Of a DNA stretch of 43,313 nt, positions 9,201-16,834 are shown piece after piece. A program made the position numbers and the translations under genes. This DNA is from an uncultured Saprospiraceae bacterium (GTDB taxonomy: Bacteria; Bacteroidota; Bacteroidia; Chitinophagales; Saprospiraceae). The DNA is taken from contig CALDGQ010000067.1 of the NCBI GenBank assembly GCA_937941765.1, forward strand, positions 1-43,313, in the 5' to 3' direction. Every line of letters starts with the position of its first letter. Within the stretch, counting starts at the first letter, position 1. The notes under the pieces were generated by a model, which saw nothing but the letters and a program-made list of their open reading frames with translations, was not told the origin of the DNA and searched no databases.

Positions 9201-12200
9201 CAATTGCAGGATCCCAAGTAACAACTGCACCATTCATCCCTGGGTCGATTGCTTGCTCAATATTTGGAGGGCAAGCAATAGCAGGAGTGGTGTCATCTAT
9301 AATTGAAACGGTAAATGAGCAAGAAGTTGAAATGCCATCTGTATCTGTAGCAGTATAGGTAACCAATGTTGTTCCTATTGGAAAGAAGTCGGCGCTATTA
9401 TGGGTACTTGTAACAGAGGCGATACTAGAACTACCACAATTATCAGAAACCGTAACATCTGGCCATGTGACGAAATTTCCACAAAGTACATTATTAGGAT
9501 CTTCATCTGCATCAATATTTCCTGGGCAAATGATTTGTGGCGCTTGATTATCTGTAATTGTAACATTAAAACTACATGATGAAGTATTTCCAAAACCATC
9601 AGTTGCTGTATAAGTTACCATGGTCGTTCCGACAGGGAATATATCACCAGGACTGTGTGTTTGTGTTACATTAAGAATTGAACATTCATCAGTAACAGTT
9701 GGTTCTACCCATGAGACTGGTGTTTGGCAAGTACCTTGTAAAGCAGTGTCGGAAATGTCAGTTGGGCAATTGGTGAAAATTGGAGCACCACTATCATTAA
9801 AATTAATAGTACCATCAATTGTATTGATGGTAACGGGCACATTCCCAGGTCCACTAGCTTCTATAGGTGTTAAAGTACCAGTCAATTGAACATCAGTTGT
9901 ATTGAAAGTTCCGAGGACATTAAAATTAAGTGAATAAATATTTCCGTTAGGTAGTGATTCACCATTCACATTTGCACTTGTCCAACTATGGGTTAGTAAA
10001 CCGTTTGTTATTTGGGAAGTACCAAATGATGAACTTGGCGGTAAATTGTTTCCAAGGATTCCATTAAAAGAAAGTAAGGAAGCATCCCATTCAATCGTGT
10101 ATTGGAAATCTGTAATATTTGTAAAATCAGTTACTGAAATATCTACAGTAACAGAAGTAATACCACAATCTATCATATTATCTTCAATAGTAAATGTTGG
10201 TGTTCCAGGAGGAAACAATTCTACCACTTCTATATCAAAATCACATGAAATCGTGTTGCCACTATCATCAACAATTGTATAAGTTACGGTAGTTACTCCA
10301 ACATTAAATGTTTCTCCACTTGCATCGGAATTTCCGAAACTAGAAGTAGCTCCAGTCAAAGTATAAGATATCGTTGAAACCGTACAATTATCTCCAAGGC
10401 CTGTTGGTGGAATTCCTGATACTACTGTTGAGCTTATTCCATTATTGATATTGATAGTTTGACCAGCAGGACATGAAATCGTTGGGTTTTGATTATCAAT
10501 TACGGTAACTTGGAAAGAACAAAGCGAAACATTACCGATATCGTCACCAGCTGTGCAAGAAACGAAAGTAGAACCAAGTGGGAAAGTATCTCCAGGACTA
10601 TTGCTACAATTAAAGTTAACGTTGCCACAATTATCAGTTGCAGATGCTGAAGTCCAATTAACCACTGCTGTACAAGCATCTTGGTCGGTATTGACTTGAA
10701 TATTATTTGGACAATTATTTATTACTGGTGCTTCATCATCTGATACTGTAACATTAAAACTACAAGTTGCGATCCCTCCGAATTGGTCAGAAAATTCATA
10801 CAATACGGTTGTCATACCTACTGGGAAAACATCCCCAGGAACATGTGAAGAAGTAGTTGTTACAGATGAGCATTCATCAGAAGCAGTAGGAGGAGTCCAA
10901 GTAACCGCTGCTTCACAAGCACCTAAATCATTGGATACTGCTATATCATTAGGACATCCAGTTATAAAAGGTCCTGTCAGATCTGTTAATACAAAAGAGC
11001 CATCGGTTGTGAATACTGGCACTTGTGTACCATTAAAAGTACTTGCTTCTACAGGAGTCGTGTTATCGTTTATGAAGATGATAGAATTACTATTTATAGG
11101 ACCAATAATAGCAAAGTTGGCAGTAAAAATAATCGTTCCATCTGCTAATGTCTCTGTACTTAAGTCTGAATCAAACCAAGAAAAAGTAAGGATTCCGTTA
11201 GCAGATTGAGAGACACCCACACCAGTATTTGGAGGTAAATTACTAATTGAATTTCCAGTGTATTGCAAAACATTTTGATTCCAATTTATAGAAAATTGTA
11301 ACGAAGCAATGTCTGTGAAATTTTCTACTGTAAAATCTATGGAAACAAATTGAGCATCACAATTCAGCGTATCGTTTTCAGCGATTACTGTTAATGTATT
11401 TCCTGGGTTTTGTTCTATAACAATAACATTGAAATCACAACTGGAAGCATTTCCTGATTCATCCATAGCTGTATAAGTAACCAATGTTGTTCCTTCGTTA
11501 AAAGTAAGGCCACTTGCATCATTTCCACCTATCCCTACGGTTGCACCTGTCAAAGCATAACTAATGGTATCGACGCCACAATTGTCAATAAAAGTTTCTG
11601 GTTGAATCGTATTTACGATTGAAGATGTCATACCAAATGGAACAATGATAGTAGTATCCATCATACAAGTAATCATAGGATTATCATTATCAGTTACGGT
11701 TACATCAAAAGAGCAAACTGCCGTATTATTGCTTTGAGGCTCAGTTGCAGTATAGGTTACTGTTGTTGTTCCAAGAGGAAAAATAAAACCTGGTGAATGT
11801 GTGGATGTAGAGATTGAGTTGCTACAGTTGTCATTCAAAATAAGAGATGGCCAAAAAACAGATGCAGCACAAATTCCAGGATCATTTACTTGTGTAATGT
11901 TTGCTGGGCAGTTCATAAAAATCGGCAATTCATTATCGGTTACAGTTACTATAAAGTCACAAGTAGATACATTGTTAAAATCATCAGTGAAAGTATAAGT
12001 AACAGTTGTTGTACCGACTGGTAAGAAGTCACCTGGTTGGTGTGTACTTGTTGTTGTAAAATTCGAACAAGCATCTACAGCAGTAGGCGCTGTCCAAGTT
12101 GCATTCGCACCACAAAGTCCAACATCATTTGAAATAGAAAAATCAGTAGGACAGCCAGAGATAACTGGTGGTGTAAAGTCGGATACTACAAAAGAACCAT

Positions 12201-15200
12201 CCATTGTAAATACTGGTATTGAAACCCCATTAAACGTACCTGCTTCAATTGGGGTAGTGTTGTCATTTATAAAAATGATTGAACTACTATTTAAACTACC
12301 GATGACATTAAAATCAATAGAAAATATGGTCGTCCCATCAGGAAGCATTTCAGTAGTTCCGTCTGAATCAAACCAGGAGTAGGTAAGAATTCCATTTGCT
12401 ATTTGAGTGACACCTATTCCGTATGTTGGAGGCAATGCAGATGTAGTGTTAGCAACATATTGCAATACATTGGTATCCCAGTTGACTGAAAACTGAAGAG
12501 ACCCAACATCATCGAATTCCTCAACAATAAAGTCTATTGTAACTGTTTGATCTGCACAATCTATCGTGTCATTTTCTGCTATTACGGTTAATACGCCACC
12601 AGGATTTTGTTCAAAAATACTGACGTTAAAACTACAATCAGCACTGTTGTTATTGTTGTCGACAGTAGTGTAAGTAACTAAAGTAGTTCCTAGGTCAAAG
12701 GTAGTTCCACTTGCGTCGTTATTTCCAGAACCAGTAGTTGCACCAGTTAAAACATAAGTTTCCATTAAATTGACACAATTGTCTGAAAATGAAACGGGCG
12801 CTAGTCCACTAACAGCAGTAGTAGAAGAGCCAAAAGGAATTAGAATAGTTGTGTCTTGAATACAAGTGATTGTTGGAAGCTCATTGTCAGCAACTGTAAC
12901 ATTAAAATTACAATTTAAAGCTCCATTTCCTGCTGCATCATTGGCAGAATAAGAAACAGTAGTTGTTCCAACAGGAAATACATCACCAGGAGTATGTGTT
13001 CCTAGAATTGTGTTTCCAGAAGTACAATTGTCGTTTACTGTTGGCGGAGTCCAGGTAGCTATAGCAGTACAAATTCCTGGATCAGTTGACAGACTAATAT
13101 TGGCTGGACAATTAATGATAGAAGGATTTTGATTGTCGAGTACTTCCACTTCAAAAGAACAGTTGACAGCATTGTTTGCATCATCTGTTGCTGTATAAAC
13201 TACCGTTGTTGTTCCAACAGGAAAAGTATCTCCCGAATTATGAGAACTTGTTATCGAAATATTATTGTCGCAATTATCTGCAGCAGTAGGAGCTTGCCAA
13301 TTTGCTGTGCCACTACATAAGGTAGCAGTTGCATTTACTTGAACATTACCTGGACAAAAAGTAAAAGTTGGTGCGGTAGAATCAGTAATTGTGATTCCTG
13401 TTCCAGAAACATTAACTGGAATTGGAACGCCACCGATAGTACCAGCTTCGATTGGCGTAATTCCACCTGTTATATCAATTGATGAAACAACACCGAGGCC
13501 AGCGAGTAATGATAAATCAAGGTTGACAATTAAAGTACTATCAGGATAGTTGACAGCAACATTTGGCCCACCAAACCATGAAAAGGTTACTCTACCATTC
13601 GCAGTTTGAGTTACACCAAAATTAGTCGTTGGTGGAAAGATCAAACTGGTTGCATTATTATATTGAAAAACTGCTGGATCCCATTCGACTGTGAATTGTA
13701 ATGAAGTAAGATCTTCTACATTATTTAAAGCAATGTCAATTGAAACATTGGAATCATCACATGCTACCTCTAGAGGATTTATATAAATTTCTAACGTGTC
13801 ACCAGTTGGCGGCATGTCTTCAACAATAATCACATTGAAAGAACAAGTACCAGAATTATTGGATGCATCGTTTACAACGTAGGCGACATTTGTGATACCT
13901 ACATTAAATGCGTTACCACTTGCATCATTATTTCCATTTATTGAAGTAGCACCTGATAGGGTATATGTTGTTGAAGTTACGCCACAATTATCATTAGTAC
14001 TTACTGGAGCAATATTGTTAATCACGGTAGTTCCTGTTCCAGTTGGGACGGTCATATTGACATCCATAGGACAAACAACTGTTGGATTTTCTCCTTCCAA
14101 AACAGTAATGTCAAAAGTACAAGGTGTTGTATTTCCAGAATTATCGGTTGCTGTATAAGTCACGGTTGTAACACCAATCGGGAATGGATCTCCAGCATCA
14201 TGTGTTCCAGTAATGGCAACATTGTTATCGCAGTTATCAGTGGCAGCTGGGTTTAACCAATTAGGAAAACCAATACAGTTACCTGGATCATTATTTATTG
14301 TCTGAGAACTTGGACATGAAGTGAAAGTAGGGGAGGTGTAATCTCCAACGATATAGGTTGCGCTTTCTACATTAAATGGTATGGCGCTACCAAATGAAGA
14401 TTCAGCTAATATAGGTGTTGTGTTGTTATTAATAGCAATTGTTGAGGTCGTACCTGTTGAACCTAACAATGTAAAGTCAATATTGATAATTAGTGTACTA
14501 TCCGGGTAGTTTTGAGGAGTTGTCGTTGTTTCGTCCCAGATATAAGTTAGGATACCAGCACCAGTTTGAGCTGTTCCGAATCCGAAAACGTTGGGTAAAA
14601 TTAAGTTAGTAGCTCCATTAAATTGAAGAACTGCAGGATCCCAATTAATTGAAAATTGAACTTTGGTAATATCTTCAATATCATCAAGACCTATATTAAT
14701 TGAGACGTTGGTATCATCACATTCGATAATAAATGGATCTACATATGCGGTTAGTGTATCTGCTGGAGGAACTACATTTTGAGAAACAGTAACATTAGAA
14801 GAACAAGTACCGCTATTACCAGAATTATCCATAACGGTATAAGTAAGTACGGTTGTTCCTAAATTAAATGTATTTCCACTTGCATCATTGACACCAGAAT
14901 TCGTAGTTGCATTCGTAAGTGCATAAGTTGTTGAGCTAACACCACAATTGTCATTAGAACTAGTTGGTGCAATCCCAGAGACCGTTGCAGTCGTAGTACC
15001 GACAGGAACCGTCATGTTTACATTCGCCGGACAAGTAACCGTTGGATCTTCGTTATCTACAACACTAATTATAAATGAGCAGGTAGCTGAGTTATTAGCA
15101 GGATCTGTTGCTGTGTAGGTAACTGTTGTATTTCCAAAAGGGAAGCTAGCTCCTGAATTGTGAGAATTTGTAAAAGAAGCGATGCTACAATTATCTGTTG

Positions 15201-16470
15201 CTGTTGGAACTGCCCATGAAGCCACACCGGTACAAACACCAGTTGAAGCATTTACCGTTGCATCTGTTGGACAACCTGTAATGACAGGATTTTGTGTGTC
15301 CGTAGCACTGACCGTTCCGAAATTATTATTTACAGTTACTTGCGCTCCTGCTGTATCTTCTGCATAAATTCCAAGCGTATTATTAGCAATGGTCACTGCC
15401 GCAGTATTAAAAGTATTGATAACATTGAAGTCAATACTGAACAGTGTGCTTCCGTTTGGTAAGATCTCCCCGTTCCCCATGTTATCTACCCAAGAAAAAG
15501 TAAGGATTCCGCTGCCTGTACTACTAGTTCCAAAAGTTGCATTAGGAAGTTGGGAGGATAAATTAGCAGTGTTATTGAATTGTAAAATTGATTGGTCCCA
15601 ATTGACAGAAAATTGAAGGACATTGATATTTGTAAAATTGTCAGCTAAAATATCAAGAGTGAAACTTGTTCCTGTACAACCTGCTGATTCATCAGTAGCT
15701 GTAATAGTTATAGGAGCTTGTCCTGTAGAGTTAACCGTGATATTAAAACTGCATGTTTCAGAATTACCGACATAATCGGTTGCAGTATAAGTAACATTCG
15801 TAACTCCAGTATTAAAAGCAGTACCACTCGCATCTGTTCCAGTACCACTAGTTGCGCCTGTAAGATTATAGGTTAGTGTATTGACTTCACAATTATCAGA
15901 AGCAATTGCAGTAATGAAATTAACAACAGCTGAATTTGAACCACTTGGTGCATTGACGGTTTGGCTACCTGGGCACTGAGAAAAAGTAGGTTTAAATGTA
16001 TCTAGAATTGTAAAAGTACCAGGGTTATAAGTAAAAGGTAAAACAGCTCCACCGAATCCACCGAATTCTGTATTGGTTGGAATATTTCCAAAAGTCAATG
16101 TTGAGCCACTGCCACCTCCTAAAACCGTAAAGTTTATCATGAATAGGGTATCACCATTCATTAAGGTTTCTCCACTGACATTGCTATCAAACCATGAAAA
16201 TCCTAATCTTCCATTTGACAATTGTGAATAACCAAAATTGTAAATTTGAGGAAGTCCAACAATTGTTTCACTATTATATTGAAGTACATCGGTATCCCAT
16301 TCTACTGAAAACTGAGCACCAATGACATCTGTGAAATTATCTACAGTTACTGGAATATCGATTGTAGATCCACAGGTACCACTTAAATTGGGGAAGTTTA
16401 CTTCAATTTGTGCATTCGATAAATTGCAAAGAAGAAGGGCAACTGTAAGAGGGATAAAATATTTAAACAT
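6232..16470 (-). CDS. giant cohesin-like/HYR repeat surface protein with type B T9SS sorting domain
   Basis: This is a 3412-residue cell-surface protein. After a signal peptide (to about residue 20, LLLCNLSNAQ) come seven cohesin-like modules starting near residues 22, 252, 577, 893, 1297, 1693 and 2090 (typical core LQFSVNWDTNVLQY). HYR modules are interspersed and continue in tandem to about 2960. I counted 23 by their CSFxVTV strand, each carrying cysteines. Ig/PKD-like modules (2960-3230, TYAWTGPDGY) and a cadherin-like/Big module (about 3233-3320, DGTFDYTPDQGYIG) follow. The type B gliding-associated sorting domain ends the chain (3323-3412, TVLTPNGDGLNDELF, DGTYFYIFRI). The family suggests adhesion or matrix scaffolding; no catalytic domain is visible. 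The SprF-like and OmpA genes follow in the same operon. The exact substrate or partner is unknown. Confidence 0.93.
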   Translation of the reverse strand: MFKYFIPLTVALLLCNLSNAQIEVNFPNLSGTCGSTIDIPVTVDNFTDVIGAQFSVEWDTDVLQYNSETIVGLPQIYNFGYSQLSNGRLGFSWFDSNVSGETLMNGDTLFMINFTVLGGGSGSTLTFGNIPTNTEFGGFGGAVLPFTYNPGTFTILDTFKPTFSQCPGSQTVNAPSGSNSAVVNFITAIASDNCEVNTLTYNLTGATSGTGTDASGTAFNTGVTNVTYTATDYVGNSETCSFNITVNSTGQAPITITATDESAGCTGTSFTLDILADNFTNINVLQFSVNWDQSILQFNNTANLSSQLPNATFGTSSTGSGILTFSWVDNMGNGEILPNGSTLFSIDFNVINTFNTAAVTIANNTLGIYAEDTAGAQVTVNNNFGTVSATDTQNPVITGCPTDATVNASTGVCTGVASWAVPTATDNCSIASFTNSHNSGASFPFGNTTVTYTATDPANNSATCSFIISVVDNEDPTVTCPANVNMTVPVGTTTATVSGIAPTSSNDNCGVSSTTYALTNATTNSGVNDASGNTFNLGTTVLTYTVMDNSGNSGTCSSNVTVSQNVVPPADTLTAYVDPFIIECDDTNVSINIGLDDIEDITKVQFSINWDPAVLQFNGATNLILPNVFGFGTAQTGAGILTYIWDETTTTPQNYPDSTLIINIDFTLLGSTGTTSTIAINNNTTPILAESSFGSAIPFNVESATYIVGDYTSPTFTSCPSSQTINNDPGNCIGFPNWLNPAATDNCDNNVAITGTHDAGDPFPIGVTTVTYTATDNSGNTTPCTFDITVLEGENPTVVCPMDVNMTVPTGTGTTVINNIAPVSTNDNCGVTSTTYTLSGATSINGNNDASGNAFNVGITNVAYVVNDASNNSGTCSFNVIIVEDMPPTGDTLEIYINPLEVACDDSNVSIDIALNNVEDLTSLQFTVEWDPAVFQYNNATSLIFPPTTNFGVTQTANGRVTFSWFGGPNVAVNYPDSTLIVNLDLSLLAGLGVVSSIDITGGITPIEAGTIGGVPIPVNVSGTGITITDSTAPTFTFCPGNVQVNATATLCSGTANWQAPTAADNCDNNISITSSHNSGDTFPVGTTTVVYTATDDANNAVNCSFEVEVLDNQNPSIINCPANISLSTDPGICTAIATWTPPTVNDNCTSGNTILGTHTPGDVFPVGTTTVSYSANDAAGNGALNCNFNVTVADNELPTITCIQDTTILIPFGSSTTAVSGLAPVSFSDNCVNLMETYVLTGATTGSGNNDASGTTFDLGTTLVTYTTVDNNNNSADCSFNVSIFEQNPGGVLTVIAENDTIDCADQTVTIDFIVEEFDDVGSLQFSVNWDTNVLQYVANTTSALPPTYGIGVTQIANGILTYSWFDSDGTTEMLPDGTTIFSIDFNVIGSLNSSSIIFINDNTTPIEAGTFNGVSIPVFTMDGSFVVSDFTPPVISGCPTDFSISNDVGLCGANATWTAPTAVDACSNFTTTSTHQPGDFLPVGTTTVTYTFTDDFNNVSTCDFIVTVTDNELPIFMNCPANITQVNDPGICAASVFWPSLILNDNCSNSISTSTHSPGFIFPLGTTTVTYTATEPQSNNTAVCSFDVTVTDNDNPMITCMMDTTIIVPFGMTSSIVNTIQPETFIDNCGVDTISYALTGATVGIGGNDASGLTFNEGTTLVTYTAMDESGNASSCDFNVIVIEQNPGNTLTVIAENDTLNCDAQFVSIDFTVENFTDIASLQFSINWNQNVLQYTGNSISNLPPNTGVGVSQSANGILTFSWFDSDLSTETLADGTIIFTANFAIIGPINSNSIIFINDNTTPVEASTFNGTQVPVFTTDGSFVLTDLTGPFITGCPNDIAVSNDLGACEAAVTWTPPTASDECSSVTTTSSHVPGDVFPVGMTTVLYEFSDQFGGIATCSFNVTVSDDEAPVINNCPNNIQVNTDQDACTAVVNWTSASATDNCGNVNFNCSNSPGDTFPLGSTFVSCTAGDDIGNVSLCSFQVTVIDNQNPTISCPAGQTININNGISSTVVSGIPPTGLGDNCTVSTISYTLTGATSSFGNSDASGETFNVGVTTVTYTIVDDSGNTISCDFDIEVVELFPPGTPTFTIEDNMIDCGITSVTVDISVTDFTNITDFQYTIEWDASLLSFNGILGNNLPPSSSFGTSQITNGLLTHSWTSANVNGESLPNGNIYSLNFNVLGTFNTTDVQLTGTLTPIEASGPGNVPVTINTIDGTINFNDSGAPIFTNCPTDISDTALQGTCQTPVSWVEPTVTDECSILNVTQTHSPGDIFPVGTTMVTYTATDGFGNTSSCSFNVTITDNQAPQIICPGNIDADEDPNNVLCGNFVTWPDVTVSDNCGSSSIASVTSTHNSADFFPIGTTLVTYTATDTDGISTSCSFTVSIIDDTTPAIACPPNIEQAIDPGMNGAVVTWDPAIGSDNCPFDLSCTSNPGDFFAPGTTVVMCNIMDANGNSNSCNFTITITDCNEPIFTNCPADISLTNDAGVCGAVATWDPIVLNAACSAGNLNCSHNPGDFFPVGVTQVNCTAEDVTGNTVACVFNVTVEDVEEPLFTSCPTDITVDATDCNAIVSWNHPNTTDNCAVTDTISSHNSGDAFPIGTTPVNYAIRDANNNIDFCQFTVTVEDNSPPVFNTCPADVTLSASGVDCNAVYTWPDPVVMDNCGLSSITSSHDSGDTFEIGSTTVTYTASDNFGNVETCSFMVTVINSGTVSLSCVDIVRNDTDGNCSAFVTWASVVDGGDCSDNVTLICSHNSGDEFPVGPTAVSCTLQDSNGTTIDACTFEVMVNDITNPVITGCPNNITVNNDPGTCTAAVNWSTPNASDGCGIASFQSNANSGDIFTAGNTVTITYLATDNNGLTESCSFTVSVEDNEIPTIADCPSDITIDPNSGLCGAVVSFTEPTFTDNCDNNLLITNNISPGDTLDVGTTTITYSGVDDDGNAASCTWDVTVNGGMSNIAIIATPNDSICFGTLVTLLPQVGGASVDTYAWTGPDGYMSSDAAPTITDFQANNEGVYNLLITYLNGCTGMGNITLTGVDENPIQFDISVSPSDSLICAFPTESLTFTTNLDSSQYTNLFWITPDGTMITTEELQLIGVENADSGIYTAVAETSSGCSATATQNIYISTVPDSPTVSGIPTNNAICLGQGFTLCATTDAILGPDDHFNWASEPIDPCAGLPTQTDTPCVDILPTCPGTYIYYSSVLIDGCLSTLEQISITVLGAPSPEDDSYDADFESTLFGFDVTLNDDLPVNPSAYTVGITQDVTNGTLVNNGDGTFDYTPDQGYIGMDQFIYEICYTACGDDVCDFAIVTINVLFPEGNCPIPTVLTPNGDGLNDELFIPCVEGNENPNNQLVIFNEWGDEIYKASPYTNDWFGTYNGEPVPDGTYFYIFRINDTAEHTKGYITILR

Positions 16471-16519
16471 TGCTTATAAATTTCTTATGAATATGAACCT
16501 ATATATATAATGAGAAATG

Positions 16520-16543
16520 ATACGTTACTAAAGAGTAACGTAT
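16520..16543 (-). other. perfect 10-bp stem-loop in the leader of the 3412-aa gene
   Basis: ATACGTTACT (16520-16529) pairs perfectly with AGTAACGTAT (16534-16543) around a 4-base loop, 50-73 bases before the start codon on the minus strand. There is no T tract, so it does not look like a terminator. It could be an mRNA-stabilising leader hairpin or an operator palindrome. Confidence 0.5.
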
Positions 16544-16581
16544 GAAATTCATCATTATGAATAATGACGATTAAAAAAAAG

Positions 16582-16716
16582 TTATTTAGTAAGGTTTTTA
16601 GCCAAATGAATTTTGGCAATATCGGTATAGGAATTGGGACCAATATATAATTGCTTATTGAAGGCTAATTGGTGTAAATAGCCTAATATGGATAGCAGGG
16701 AGTCTATCTTTTTCAT
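16582..16716 (-). CDS. possible small protein of 44 residues
   Basis: This open frame lies between the terminator of the 2463-aa gene and the start of the 3412-aa gene, on their strand. From the internal ATG at 16716 it reads MKKIDSLLSILGYLHQLAFN and ends in IAKIHLAKNLTK. That is a plausible amphipathic basic peptide with balanced composition, better than most chance frames here. An 18-codon longer start would run into the terminator stem and is less likely. The family is not recognised, and it may be chance. Confidence 0.22.
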   Translation of the reverse strand: MKKIDSLLSILGYLHQLAFNKQLYIGPNSYTDIAKIHLAKNLTK

Positions 16717-16760
16717 AAACGGTTTTTGTGATGAACAAACTAAATCAATGTAAATATAAA

Positions 16761-16808
16761 ACAAAATCAAAGAGCGGCATTTAAGTGCCTCTCTTCGATT
16801 TTGTTATA
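16761..16808 (-). terminator. terminator of the 2463-aa surface protein gene
   Basis: The compound stem has ACAAAATC (16761-16768) / GATTTTGT (16797-16804), AGAG (16771-16774) / CTCT (16791-16794) and GGCA (16776-16779) / TGCC (16786-16789). On the minus strand it ends in GATTTTGTTTTAT, giving a T-rich tail. It begins about 30 bases after the stop codon at 16835. Confidence 0.7.
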
Positions 16809-16834
16809 TATCGCAATTTAGTCCATAAAACCGA

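Larger units (their letters stand above)
16471..16834 (-). other. spacer/leader between the two giant genes
   Basis: This 364-bp interval holds the terminator of the upstream giant gene (16761-16804), a possible 44-codon open frame (16582-16716) and two hairpins close to the start of the 3412-aa gene (16520-16543; TCATTAT/ATAATGA around 16551-16566). No exact TAnnTTTG promoter was found, so the promoter of the downstream operon is not located. Confidence 0.5.

Noticed and set aside
7712..15616. Many 60-140-codon open frames on the plus strand opposite the 3412-aa gene
   Set aside because: They are antisense shadows of a repetitive coding region: they recur at matching positions in successive modules and have no domain or start context of their own.
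6232..16470. Regular repeats suggestive of a CRISPR array or satellite DNA
   Set aside because: The repeats are diverged coding modules (HYR and cohesin-like) with period well above CRISPR spacing and an intact reading frame.
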